From an uncultured Mycoplasma sp. (lineage in GTDB: Bacteria > Bacillota_I > Bacilli_A > Mycoplasmatales > Mycoplasmoidaceae), in assembly GCA_947648205.1 (NCBI GenBank), contig CANSNC010000002.1, positions 62,001 to 126,000 of the forward strand: a DNA stretch of 64,000 nucleotides, in the 5' to 3' direction. Within the stretch, counting starts at the first letter, position 1, and the number at the start of each line of letters is the position of its first letter. Positions 34,286-46,576 of the stretch are shown here, piece after piece. The translations under genes were made by a program, and so were the position numbers. The notes below the pieces were generated by a model. That model had not been told where the DNA came from and made no database searches. It was given only the letters and a program-made list of their open reading frames with translations.

Positions 34286-35689
34286 ATGGAATTAAATATT
34301 AAAGATTTGATTGTTAATCTACTTAGTGGTAGTGACACAACTGTAAATAAATTGTATCAATTTGTTAATGGCAAAGAAGTTAACCCTACAAAAGCTGAGT
34401 TTGAAAAATTTAAGAAAAATTTAATTGCTTCTGTTAAAGCAAGAAAAGAAAATGCATTAGAACTTTTTCCTATTATCAAGTATTTTGAATCTAAAAGATT
34501 AACTGAAGAAGATTATGCTGATGATGAAGTTTTGTTCACTATGCCAAGTGGTGAAAGAATTGCTGTTGCTTCTCCAATTGAGGTTTTAGAAGAAATACCT
34601 GAAAAAAGTTCATACAACATGAAATTTGAATGAGATTTAACTCATATTGATGAACGTGAATCTCTTGTAAATAAAGCTGTATGAAACTATTATGAAATTA
34701 TAAAAGATCTTGAATCAATAAAAAATGCTGTGAAATCTTGAGGTAGATTTGTTGAAGAAAGTATTTATATTTCTAAAATTGAAAAAGAAATGTTTGCTGA
34801 AAATGTTCCTCAAGAAGTGTTTGCATTGCACCAAAGTGATAACTTGAATGCATTATTGCCAACTGAAATTGCTCAGCTAGACGATCCAGAACTTGAATTT
34901 ATTTTTTATAAAAACTTTATTGAAAAAAAATTATTAAGTTATCAATTATGAGGAATTGAAAGAGAGATTATAGAAGATATTACTATTACTAAAAAAGATT
35001 TAGATGATAAAGGTCCATTATTTCTTTGTATTGATACAAGTGGATCAATGCGTGGTATTACAGAAGTTGTTTCAAAAGCTTTAGTTTTAGCCACTGTAAA
35101 TATTCTTTCTGAATATGGTATTAATGTAGTGTTAATTCCTTTCTCAACTCAATCAAAACCTCTTGATTTATCTGAATCTAAAAACAAAGTTAAAGCAGCT
35201 CGTGATTGATTAAAAAAATCATATTATGGTGGTAGTGATTTTGGACAATTATTAGATGTTTTAAGTTCTTTTATGGGTAATAGACAATATGCCAAAGCTA
35301 ATATAGTTATTTTTAGTGATTTCATTTTTAAAAATATTGACCCTTCAATTGCTAAAAAAATGAAAGCTATTCAAGATAGAACTCATTCATTCCATTCATT
35401 AAAAATAAGTAAAAAGAATAATAAAAATTCTATTGAAAAAATGTTTAGTTCAAACTGACAATATATTTTTAATTGAAAAGGTAATGATGAAGGTTTTGAA
35501 GAAGATGATTTAATTAAACAAATTTCTGATGCTAATATTAATGCAAGAAATTCTCTTGATGAAATTATCTCATTTGGTTTTATTAAAAGAATCAAAGATT
35601 ATGAATATGCAAGAAAAAATGCTTCTAAAGAAAAAGAGCAAGAAAATAACCAAGAGAATGAAAATGAATCAGAAGATGAAATTATTTAA
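34286..35689 (+). CDS. VWA domain (ViaA-like) protein
   Basis: 467 residues. N-terminal module 20-70 shared with the first protein of the cassette. The helical middle is followed by the VWA domain from about 245: MIDAS residues Asp250-x-Ser252-x-Ser254 in CIDTSGSMRG, then GGSDFGQLL and VIFSDFIF. An acidic, glutamine/asparagine-rich tail closes the protein. This matches the ViaA partner of RavA-type ATPases, so the pair likely remodels another complex. Many UGA-Trp codons. A terminator follows at 35735. Confidence 0.87.
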
Positions 35690-35734
35690 AAATAATTTTA
35701 ATTACTACTTTTTGTAATAAAGTGAAAAAAATAT

Positions 35735-35758
35735 GACACTCATATGAGTGTCTTTTTT
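35735..35758 (+). terminator. Intrinsic terminator after the VWA gene
   Basis: 18-bp perfect palindrome GACACTCATATGAGTGTC followed by T6. Confidence 0.9.
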
Positions 35759-35834
35759 ATTGTTTGTAAAATATATTAAAATAAATATAACATAAATGAA
35801 AACAATGCAATAGTCTTATAAAAGAGGTTTTTTA

Positions 35835-36875
35835 ATGCAATTTAATAATAAGTATAATATATTACAAATTTTTTATTCATATGGTACTTTTTTAACAAAT
35901 TTTATTAAAGAAAAATCAGTTAATAGTATAACTAATAATATTGCAAGAGTAATAAAAGAAGAAATAAAACACAGTTTTCAAAAGAAGACCAAATCCAAAA
36001 ATTATGTTTCTTTCTTTAGTAAAAATGTAATATATGATGGTTTAAACATTACAAAACATGTTGAAGGAATTGATAGATCATATTTAGGAATAATAATGGA
36101 AGGCATTTTCATTTTATTTTTTAAAAAATTAGAAATTAATGAACTTAATTTAATAGAAGAATTGAAGTCATCTGTAGCTTATGAATTTGCTATGCAAAGA
36201 AAGGGTGGAGAAATTGCTTTTAAAAATAATATTAAAAAAATTATTAATAATCAAAATTTAATTAATATAATAAACAAAAAAGTTGAATGATTAAAAGTTA
36301 ATCTACCTTGTTTTCCAGATACTCCAAAATTTGTTTTTTCCAATAATAAAGATGATGAATGTATTCTTAATCACATTCTTAACTTAAAAGAAGTTGCATT
36401 AATAAAATTAAAACATAATGATATAGAAGGATTTTCTAGAGTTAATACAATCATTTTAGAAATTATTTCTAATGGAAATATTTCACTTGATAATCGAAGC
36501 ATGATAAATTATTTTTATAAAAATATTTTTGGATGTAATACTATTTGCAATAATAAAAAGTATTATTTTAATAATATAGATAAGAAAACAGTTTTTAATC
36601 ATAAATTTCACACTAAATTTATAAATCAATTTGAAGTTGATTTTTATCATAATAATTTTGTTTTAGAGTTAAAAACCTCTCAATACATTTTTCAAACACA
36701 ATGATTTTATCAATTATTATTTTATTATTTTGCTTTAAAAATTAATGGACTTAAAGATATGAAATATATTTGTATTTATAATCCATTACTAGGAAATTTT
36801 ATTAAAATTGAATTATCACATATTATAGATATAAATTATATTGAAAAAATTATTATAGAAAATGATATTTTATAA
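35835..36875 (+). CDS. PD-(D/E)xK (RecB/Cas4-like) nuclease domain protein
   Basis: 346 residues. The C-terminal third shows a nuclease core: QFEVDFYHNN with Asp269, FVLELKTSQ with Glu278 and Lys280, and QTQWFYQLLFYYFALK, equivalent to the QxxxY motif of RecB/Cas4 families. A basic N-terminal half (KKTKSKNYVSFFS, RKGGEIAFKNNIKKI) has no recognisable helicase. Two UGA-Trp codons. It lies alone between terminators, with AGAGG before the ATG. Could act in repair, transformation or defence; the sequence does not decide. Confidence 0.72.
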
Positions 36876-36921
36876 AAAAAGAATTTATATAAAAATTATT
36901 TTAATAATATAATTCATTTGT

Positions 36922-38613
36922 ATGAAAAAGAAAATAGTAAATAATTTTTATAAGTCACATAATAATTTAAATTTTAATGTTAATACTGATGAAAACATAA
37001 AAACAGCTTATTTAAACTCTAATTTATGAAAATTAAGTATAAGAATAATTTTGCCATCTCTTTTATTAACATTGTTACTTGGAATTTATATTTTCATTGA
37101 TCAAATGTTAATTATTAATCTAGTTCCAAAAGATGGTAATAATTATTTAAGAGATTATTTTGATTCAGTTGGAAAATTATATTTATATGAAAAAATTGTT
37201 AATTTCGTCAATGAAACTAAGCAAGAGATAGTTTCTATTAATAATAAAGATTTTATTGTTTATGCATCTAATCAAGTTGGAGTATTTAGTTTGATTGTAC
37301 TATCTTTTGGTTATCTAATAAGCGCAGGTGGTGCAGTTTTATTTAGCAAATATTCAGCAACACAAGAATTTGATTTAAGAAGAAAAGTAATTATATCAAC
37401 AATTTATAGTTCTTTTATTTTCAGTATAATATCAACTGTTATTATGATAGTTATTCAAAATTATATTTTATCTGCAATGATGCCAAGTTCACAAACTATT
37501 AAAGATGATGTATTACAAGGAATATCTACATCGATAACAGTTGATGAATTAAGAAACTATTTTGATACATATTATGATGGCATTGTTTATCAGGCAAGTA
37601 GATATGTTTATTTTGTAAATGGAAGTATTATTTTTTCGTGTTTTACAAACTTAATAGTATTTTATTTAAGAGGAGAAAATAATAGTTTAATACCTACAAT
37701 TATAGGTATTATTTGTAATTTTTTAAATATTATATTGGATGTTATTTTTATTATTGTTGCAAAAATTGGAATTATGGGTGGTGGATTAGCTACTTTTTTA
37801 GGTCAGTTTATTAATTTTATTATTTTAATTGGATATTTATATAATTTAAATATTAAAAATAAAACAACTATTTTATTTAGTTATTTAAAAGATTATAAAA
37901 TTGATTTTAAAATTGTGTTTAATTCTATAATGTTAGGATCTAGTACATTTTTGCGTGAATTAAGTCTGGCAATTGCAAACATAGTTTATGTTCCAATATT
38001 TATGAACACAGTTGGTAATATTGATAATAATGCTCTACTTTCATTTGCTCGTCTTGCTGCAAGTCCCATTTATAATTTATTTTTCTTTGCAATTTTTGGT
38101 ATCATAGATGGATTAAGACCAATTATTAGTTATAACTATTCAATTAAGAGATATGATAGAGTTAAGAAAACCTTTTGAATTGGAACTATTTATTCATTAA
38201 TATATTCAATAATTGTAATCGCCTTTGTATTTGCTTTAGTTCCTAATGTAAATAGCATTTTAGTTGCTTTAAATGTTAAAGATAGTTATGACAAACACAA
38301 CTTATTAATTTTATTGGCTTCAATGTTTTTACAATTTCCATTTATTTCTTTATCAATATCAGGACTTGCAATTTTTCAATCAGCAAATAAAAAGTTGATG
38401 AATACTATCTTATCTATTATGCAAGGTGCTATTACTTTTTATCCTGTTTTATTTACTATGAGTTCTATTGCTACATCAACATCATCTATATTTGTTATGG
38501 TATTTACAGGATTTACAAATATTTTACTTTCTTCTATTATTATTTTTATTTGTACAATTTTATTTCTTTACAAATATAGTAATAAACAAAGTTTTATTTC
38601 AAAGAAAATATAG
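36922..38613 (+). CDS. MATE family multidrug/Na+ antiporter-like transporter
   Basis: 563 residues with about twelve hydrophobic segments and MATE-type pseudo-symmetry: IILPSLLLTLLLGIYIFIDQMLI at the start, GENNSLIPTIIGIICNFLNIILDVIFI in the middle of repeat one, GIMGGGLATFLGQ, and RPIISYNYSIKRYDR in repeat two. An unusually long extramembrane insertion (about 70-110) separates the first two helices. Such proteins export drugs or lipids using Na+ or H+; the substrate is unknown. Ribosome binding site weak; UGA-Trp at residues 36 and 419. Confidence 0.85.
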
Positions 38614-38824
38614 TTAGAAATTTAAATTATATTATTTTTACTTGCATCAAATTTATTAATGAATTTCATATATAGAATATGATTAATAGTTTGTAATTAT
38701 AAATTATTTACAATTTATTTTATAAGTAAATTTAAAACATTATTATATTCAAATGATCTTAATAAATAATTTAATGCATAATAATGTTGTATTATAGAAA
38801 TAGTTTATTAGGAGTATTAATTTT

Positions 38825-39619
38825 ATGGAATTACTTGAAATAAAAGATTATAAATATCATTATCAAAAATCTAAAAATAAATCAAAAGGTACAATAGTAT
38901 TTATACATGGTTTTGCTACTATGTCAAAATATCATAATGGATTTGCAAACTTACTAAAAGATTATGATTATTATGCTCTTGAATTACCTGGGCATGGAAT
39001 AACAGAAGCTAAAGATTTATCTGTGTTGTCTCCATATAATCTTGCACTTTCTGTTGTAGAGTGAATTAAATTAATGGATTTTAAAGATTTTTATTTAATT
39101 GGTCATTCAATGGGTGGAGGGATTGTTGGTATGGTTAGTACTATGATTCCAGAATTAATTAAAAAATTAGTGATGGTTACACCTATGAATTCTAGTTATA
39201 GTTTAAAATTGCTTAATGTAGTTAAGTTTAATCCTAAAAATAATAAAGAGACATTTGAAATGCAAAAAGTTTTATATAAGAACCATTTAGAATTTTTTGA
39301 TAATGAAAACCATCCAGATATTCTTGAAGAAACAAAATATCAATTAGAACACAGAAATAAATTTGTTAAGTTATTAGCAAATATGTCATCATTATCTAAT
39401 ATGATTACATTAAAAAAATTAGAAAAATTAATTAGTGTTCCAACATTATTAATTTTAGGACAACATGATGGTATTATTGACTATAAAACAGCAACTAAAT
39501 TGTTTGAGAAAAAACAAAATTTTAAAATTGAACTTTTTGAAAATTCAGGTCATTTACCTTTTATTGAAGAATTAAATAAATATTATAATATTGTTATATC
39601 TTTTATTGAGTCAAATTAA
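38825..39619 (+). CDS. Alpha/beta hydrolase (lysophospholipase/esterase-like)
   Basis: 264 residues, cytoplasmic. GTIVFIHGFATMSKYH gives the oxyanion region, the nucleophile elbow is IGHSMGGG (Ser95), the acid is in LGQHDGIID and the base in SGHLPFIEE. Mycoplasma genomes hold several such hydrolases acting on lipids or carboxyl esters. TAGGAG precedes the ATG. A hairpin terminator follows at 39704. One UGA-Trp at residue 80. Confidence 0.9.
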
Positions 39620-39928
39620 AATATTTTATTAATTTTAATCCTTTCTGGATAGTAATTAGGAATGTAAAAATAAAATAATTTATTAGTCATTGATGTTTGT
39701 TTTAAATATGAAATGCAATACATATTAATTGTATTTGTATTTCATATTTTTATATAGAAATTTTTAAATTAAGAATTATAAATGTTAATTCATTTAGTTT
39801 GTTTTTTTGAATACACCAAAATATATTATTCTATGAATTTCCCAATTTTAATTTGTTAAAAAATTATAATATAATGTAATTATAAATATAAAAGTATCTT
39901 ATTATAAATTATTTTTAGGAGTAAAATT
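39620..39928. other. Intergenic region before the M60 lipoprotein
   Basis: 309 bp. It contains the hairpin at 39704-39752 and overlapping TATAAT boxes at 39865-39875 that may drive the lipoprotein gene; TTAGGAG lies before its ATG. No other feature was seen. Confidence 0.5.
39704..39752 (+). terminator. Candidate intrinsic terminator after the hydrolase
   Basis: AAATATGAAATGCAATAC pairs with GTATTTGTATTTCATATTT with one mismatch and one bulge, followed by T-rich sequence. Confidence 0.6.
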
Positions 39929-42900
39929 ATGAAAAATAAAATTTTAAAAAGGAAATTTCCTTCTTTTATAGCTGCTTTGTCTATTGTAATTACTAGTTCA
40001 ATAATTACTACTTCTTGTTCTGCTCTTTCAAACAATAATTCAACTAACAATGATGTTACAACACCTTCTACCCCTGATACAAAACCAACTGAGCCTTCAA
40101 ACCCAACTGAACCACCAAAACCTACTGATCCTTCAAAACCAACTAAGCCAATAAATCCTACACCAACTCCTAATCCTGAACCTAATCCAAACCCTAATCC
40201 AAATCCAATACAACCAGAACCTGAACAACCAGAACCTGGTGTTCCTATTAACCCTAGTGATTCATTAATTGATAAATCATTTGCATCAAATGATTTATTA
40301 ACTTCAATTGGAATTTTAAAAATTGATGATATTGCAACTAAAAAAAGAAATGTGCAAACTGAATATTACAATAGTGAAGTTTGAAATAAATATCATAATT
40401 CACATGGTTTTGTTTACCCTTCTCAAAAAAGAAATTACAAATTGAAAGATGTAAATTCTGAAGGTAATAATTTTTTTGGAAAGGGTTCAAATAAAATAGA
40501 TGGTTTTGATCTTGTCTTTAATGAAAGAGTAACAAATAATGATGGTAGTTATGTTGAAATTTCAGGTAAGAAAATAAAATATAATGATGAAAAATGAATT
40601 AAACAAGAAATAGAAAATGGAACTTTAAAAAAACATAGAGCTACTGATGACATGTATAAAAATGATATTAGTAATATTGATTCAATAACAAAAAAATATA
40701 CTATATCTAATTACGGAATGCCAGGAATTATTCCTTTAGGTTTATATGCTCCTGCTGGTGAAGTAATTGAAATTTCTTTTGATAATCAATCATGAGAATT
40801 TGTAAAAAATAATATTTCTAATTTTGAGTTTATAATTAATGATAACCTTTGAGATAATTATCCATCAAACAATACTGGAAAAATGTCTAACCGTTATCCA
40901 TTTGTAAGAACATACTTTGGTTTAAATGAAAGTAATAAAACATTAAAGATTGGCTCTCCATTTGGTGGGGGTATATCTTTTAATTTAAAAAAATCAACTG
41001 ATAATTCTAATTTAACTAGTCCATTTAGAAATCAAAATATAGTATTTACAGTTAGAAATGCAGTTCCATGTCTTTTTTATCAAGATGGTATTACTACTCA
41101 AAAAGAATGAGATGATCAAATAGAATTACTTAAATCTCAAAAATTAGCACCAATTTTTCAAGGAATAAGCAATTATTTTGCATTCACAATTCCTTTTACT
41201 GATTTAAATGAAATTGGTCATTTATCACTTGATAATGTTATTTATCCTAAAGATTCTTTTAAAAGATGAAATCAATACTTGTATCTAAGTAATTATTTTG
41301 CAGGTAATGACACCATTGACATTCAACACGGTAAAAGAATACACATGTTATTTGGTGATGATATGTGAAATAGTAATTTAGCCTATGGGGGAGATAATAA
41401 ATTATATTGTAAAACTGAATGAGGTTCTAGAGCATTCATTTCAAAAGACTGATATGATAGTTTTAATGCAAATACTTCTTGAGGATTTTTTCATGAAATA
41501 AACCATAATTTTGAGCAAAATCAGGCATTTTTTAGCAAGAGATCACATGGTGCTACAAATGTTGTAACAGCATTTAATTTATCAGTGTTATCTGATGTTA
41601 CTAGATTCAGAAATGAAGTAAATTGAACTGGCGAAAATGTCAATGCAAACACAAATATTAGTTGACCATATTTAGATACACCATATTCAATAATTAAGAA
41701 TCTTTTAACAAAAGCTGAAAATAGTGTTAATGAATATCCAATTTATTCCTTATTATTATTTTTAATGGGTTCAAAAAACTTTGTTGAATATGTTAGAGAT
41801 GATATTATAAATCATAAAAATACTGAGTATGGTTGAACAGCATTAAAAGAAATTGAAAGAATTAGTGAAACACTTCAATTAAATCTTTGACCTGCTTTTG
41901 AAATTTATAGAAAATGATGACATGATAATTGACCAGTAAATTATGATTCTGCAACTACTGAAGAAAAAGCAATTATTGATAAACTTAAAAAATACAAAGC
42001 AGTAGATTTTATAGCAAATCAATATGCATCAGGATCATATCTATACAATCAAAAAACAAATAGTTATGATTACACTGGTGATACACTTCCAGCTTTTGAA
42101 ATTCCAGGACTAGAACAATATACTTTTGATTTTGATAAAATGATAACATCAACTAATACAAATTTTAATTGAACTCTAAAGACTCCAGAAAGTTCAACAA
42201 AATTAGGAGGTAGCTTAGAAGTTGATCCTAATAATCCCAAAAAAGTTATTTATATACCAAATAATCAAAAGGTTAGTGAAATTGATGAATTTGATGTTTC
42301 AATTATTCCTGGTAATTGAACTAATAAACCTGATAATTATGTTCCAGAATATAGATTTAAAATTAAAGTTAGACAAGTAATTAATAGACCTACTTTAGAG
42401 CTTTTTGATTTTTCTAGTTCAAGTCAAACTAATGATGTATTATTAACAGAATTAAAAAGTAATCAATCTCCATTTGTAAAAATGCCAATAAGTAATTTTG
42501 ACAATATAGGTTATAAAGGGGTAATAAACTCAGAATTTAAATCTAAAAAAATAGGAGCAAGAATTAAATATAAATTTGTAGCTCCAAAAGATGGAAATTA
42601 TACATTCAAGAGTAAATATTCAGACAATTATGCATTCTATGCTAATAATGTTAAAGCAAACATTACTAGTAATGATAGTTTTGGTTTTTTAAGAATTTAT
42701 AATAAAAGTATGAAAAAAGGAGAAGTATTAGAAATTGAAAATTTACTAGTTAAAAAAATTTTAACTAATGATGAGATATATTTTGGACAAGAAATTTATT
42801 TAGATGATCAAAAAATTGATTTATTTAATAATTCTCTAATTTCTAATTTAACAAATCAAATTAATCAAACTTTTCCAGAAATTATTGCTGATCCAAAATA

Positions 42901-43828
42901 TTTATATAAACCACGTGAAGTTGATAACACAATGTTTAATAAATCATTATCTTCTTTATTTAATTTTAGTGATTATGACTTTAATACTTCATCATTTTTG
43001 TCACCAGAAATTGATTACAATTTAACATCAACTACAACTAATAGAATTGATGCATTAAATGATTATGATTCAGAAGTAGAATTTTTCATTGACAATTATG
43101 ACTATAATGATAAATTTAAAAATCCAATTTTAGATTTTGATATTAATTTTACTAAAAGTACTAATGTAAAATCACTGATTTTTGGTAACTATTCTAGCAA
43201 TTCAAAAGTAAATAAACCATCAAAAATAAAAATAATAGGTTATTCTGATAATAATTCGAATGAACAAATTTTATATGATGGTATTTATGATTCAGTTAAC
43301 AGAGATAATCAAACAACAGCTATTAATTTAACTAAATCAGGTAATTTTAAAAAAATAAAAGTTCAAATGTTTAATACTATGAATGGAATGAAATTAAGTT
43401 GAATAAGACCTTCTGTACAAGAATATTTGTATTTAGGTCCAACTTTTGGAATAAATAATTCTCACATCATTGCAGATGAAAAATGAAAATATCATAAGAA
43501 TGATGCATCAAATTTATCTGCAATTAATAACATTTATTTGAAAACAACACAAAAAAATAGTGTTATTGAATTCACTTTAAATAATGCTGAAGGTTTTTCT
43601 TTGGTAGGTCAGTCAGGTAATAATTTATCAAATTTTGATTTATATATAAATGATCAACTTGTAGAAACTGTTACTCCTAATTCAAATAACACTATTTATA
43701 ATGCAAGTTTATTTAATTATCATTCTAACAATAATTCAATTTTGAAAGTAAAAATTGTTACTAAAGAAGACAAACCATTCTATTTAAATTACATTATGAC
43801 TTTTGGTCAAAATGCTTATTTATCTTAG
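39929..43828 (+). CDS. M60-type (enhancin/mucinase-like) metalloprotease lipoprotein
   Basis: 1299-residue surface lipoprotein. Signal peptide with lipobox ending TTSC (Cys30), then a Pro/Thr/Asn linker (about 45-112). The peptidase domain holds FFHEINHNFEQ (His522, Glu523, His526), the gluzincin zinc motif in the HExxHNxxQ form typical of M60/enhancin mucin-degrading enzymes, preceded by GGDNKLYCKTEWG. From about 852 a PA14-like stretch (KYKFVAPKDGNYTFKSK) and from about 1060 a discoidin/F5-8-like region (SKIKIIGYSDN, FKKIKVQMFN) suggest carbohydrate binding. Over twenty UGA-Trp codons are read through. Probably digests host mucin or glycoproteins. Confidence 0.85.
40061..40260 (+). repeat. 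Proline-rich low-complexity coding repeat
   Basis: Encodes repeated P-x-x-P, PNPNP and EPEQPEP units in the linker between lipid anchor and protease domain. Near-identical short DNA units (CCTAATCCAAACC type) could change length by slippage without shifting frame when whole units are lost. Confidence 0.6.
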
Positions 43829-43900
43829 ATGCTTTTAAATTTTTAAGATTTTAAAAATTTTTAATTAAATTCAAATTAAAGATTGAATAAAATTAAATTG

Positions 43901-43936
43901 TATCCATAATCAATATATGATTATGGATATTTTTAA
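43901..43936 (+). terminator. Intrinsic terminator after the M60 gene
   Basis: Perfect TATCCATAATC / GATTATGGATA stem (43901-43911, 43919-43929) followed by TTTTT. Confidence 0.85.
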
Positions 43937-44200
43937 TTAATTAAAATTTTAAATCAGATATCTTTTTAAAAAACTTTTATTTTGATATTACATAAATAAG
44001 ATTTTTAGATCAATAAAATTTATAGAACTATATTCATTTTTTAATTAATTTATAAATGATTGAAATCATAATAATTTATACTCTAATAACCACGTTCTAG
44101 TTTAGTATTTTAAAAATTTTTGTAAAAATTAAAAATAAATTAGATTTTTTACATTTTTATTTCGTTTATATATATGGAGGATATTTAAATATTTTAAACT
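43937..44200. other. Intergenic region before the C39 ABC exporter
   Basis: About 264 bp of A/T-rich sequence. TATATATATGGAGG at 44166-44180 gives a good ribosome binding site, but it lies 22 nt before the exporter ATG, with an in-frame TAA at 44195. No convincing double-glycine leader peptide or RNA gene was seen. Confidence 0.45.
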
Positions 44201-46210
44201 ATGAAATTACATGTAATTAATCAAGATAATGAAAATGAATGTGGTATATGTGTACTAACTGCACTTCAAAATTTTTTCTATCAAGAAGAAAAACTATCTA
44301 AATTAGATCTGTACAATATATTAAATTATGATGGAGATAAAATATCTATTTATGATTTAGAAATATTGGCAAGTAAAATTGGATTAGAATTAGAGAGTTA
44401 TAAACTAGAATTTGATACTTTTAAAAAAATTGAAAATAATACTTTATTTGTAACATGTCTTTTAAATGAAGATGGGTATCATTATGTGATTTGTAATAAA
44501 ACCAATAACACAATAACTATATATGATAGCTGTAGTGAAATAAAAAAGTATACATATGAAGAATTTAAAAATATTTTTACAGGAATTTATATTTCTATAA
44601 AAAAGAAAGTAATTAATGACAATCAATGTCTACACTCTACAAATAAAAATCAATTTAATTTACCAAATATGTACTTTTTTATTTTTATGTTTATTTTTGT
44701 TGATCTTATTTCTACTATTTTATGTGTTATTGGAAATTCATTCATAAAAATAATAATTGATAAAGTTGTTCCATTGGAATTAATAAGTGAACTATTTTAT
44801 TTTTCAATATTTTTTATTTCAACTTACATTTTTAATTTTTTAATTAATTATGTAATTAATATAATTAAAATAAAAAAGTATGAATCTATATTTAAAGAAA
44901 ATATATTAATATATGCAAGAATTATTAATTATAAAAATCTAGATTATTTTGATAAATGTAGTAAAGAAATTATTTATGAACATCCCATAGCTATATCAAA
45001 ACTAATTATGCATAAGTATTTTGATATACCAGGTTTAATATCTGATTTAATAACATTTGTTATATTATTTTCTATAATTTTTTTTACATCTTATTTATTT
45101 ATAATCCCTATTTTTATCAACCTTATTTTTATAGTAATATTTGGTTTTATTAAACTAAAAAATAATAATGATAACTACCATTATCTACATATTAATAAAA
45201 ATAAAATAGAAATTAATTTCAGTAATTTTTATAACTTTTTATTAAATGAAAAAAATAATAGTAAGTTAAATATTGTAAAAGAAAATTGACTTGAAGAATT
45301 GTGAAGTTATCAAAGAATAAATAGAATTAATACAAAATTTAATTTAACAATTGATTTATTTGATAATTCAGTTACAAAATTTATTTTTGTAATTTTTATA
45401 TCAATTTGCAGTTATTTAATTATCATAAAATTTGATAATAATTTGTCTATTTCAAATATGATTTTTTTAACATCAATTCTTAATATGATTACAACTTGTA
45501 TTAATGATATTTTTAATTATTGATGTAGTATTCCATTCTATAAAAAATCAAAAAAGATTTTGAATGACTTTTTAAATATAGGTAATTTAAATTTTAAAAA
45601 AGGTGTAAAAATAAATAGTGTAGAAAAAATAAAAATTAATAATCTTAATTTTAATTATGGAAAAAATTGTATATTTAAAAATTTTAATATAACAATTAAT
45701 AATGGAGATTTAATTATTGGAAAAAATGGATGTGGTAAGACAACTTTGTTTAAAATACTGTCTTTAAGTTATCTTGATAAAATAGATAATCAAATTATCA
45801 TCAATAATTTACCAATTAATTGTTTAGATCAAAAGTGTTTGTTTGACAATATTATTTATTTGCCAAGTGATGCATGTTTGGTTTCTAAAGATTTTACAAA
45901 AATTATGAATTCTGATTTAGAAACAAAAGATATAGCAACTAAACTAATAAAATCAGTCAATCTTAATTTATCTAATAAGGATTTTAGTAAAGGCGAAAAG
46001 CAAGTTTTAAATTTAATTAGTATTCTTCATTTAAAAAATAAACTTATATTACTAGACGAATCATTTTCAAATATAAATAATAAACTAGACAATGTTATTT
46101 ATGGTGAAGTGAAAAATCATCTTGAAAAAGATAATTTTGTTCTTTGGATATCTCATAATAAAAAGTGTTATAAATATTTTAAAAATAGGATAGAAATAAA
46201 TGGTAAATAA
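44201..46210 (+). CDS. ABC exporter with N-terminal C39 peptidase (bacteriocin/peptide type)
   Basis: 669 residues. N-terminal C39 cysteine peptidase: Gln8, Cys14 in NECGICVLTALQNFF, His94 in GYHYVICN and Asp109 in IYDSC, a complete catalytic set. Five or six membrane segments follow (about 155-450), then an ABC domain: Walker A GKNGCGKTT (507-515), signature FSKGEKQ (about 596) in place of LSGGQ, Walker B LILLDES, and WISHNKK with the switch His. In this family the peptidase removes a double-glycine leader while exporting a peptide. The ABC domain is short with a weak Walker-A-to-signature region. UGA-Trp codons from residue 363. Confidence 0.88.
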
Positions 46211-46562
46211 AAAACTTAAATATGGATTAGTTGGTCTATTTTTTTCTTTAATGATATTCTTTGGTTTTTCTTTGTTTTATAAGGTTCAAAATGTTATTGT
46301 TGGGAATGTAGTTGAAACAAATCAAACCCAAATTATACAAGTTGAAAAAAATAATAAAATTAATGTTTGAAAAGGTGCTAATTTTTCTTTTAAATATAAC
46401 AATAAAAAACTAGAATTTAAAATTGCAAATTACTATATTGAAAATAATAGTTATTTTATAACTTTAAATAAATATTTAGTTATTGAAAATAATATTTATA
46501 ATTTATTTATCAACACAAATAAAGAAATTCTTTTACTTTATATACTTGATAATATTTTTTAG
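46200..46562 (+). CDS. Small single-pass membrane protein coupled to the C39 exporter
   Basis: 120 residues, overlapping the exporter end by 11 nt in another frame, so translationally coupled. One N-terminal membrane helix (about 9-27, GLFFSLMIFFGFSLFY) is followed by an external beta-rich part (IQVEKNNKINVWKGANFSF). C39 exporters usually need an HlyD-type accessory protein; this could be a minimal form, but no sequence signature proves it. Unknown family. Confidence 0.6.
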
Positions 46563-46576
46563 GATAGGCTTGAAAT

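Noticed and set aside
35273-35717. Separate small genes in other frames at the VWA gene end
   Set aside because: They overlap the VWA protein's coding frame, which continues through UGA-Trp codons to 35689.
40061-40260. Phase-variable frame switching in the Pro-rich repeat
   Set aside because: Units are imperfect and mostly multiples of three, so changes would alter stalk length rather than switch the protein off.
43937-44200. Double-glycine leader peptide gene for the C39 exporter
   Set aside because: Short frames here (for example a 14-codon frame near 44056) are hydrophobic without a GG site or a ribosome binding site.
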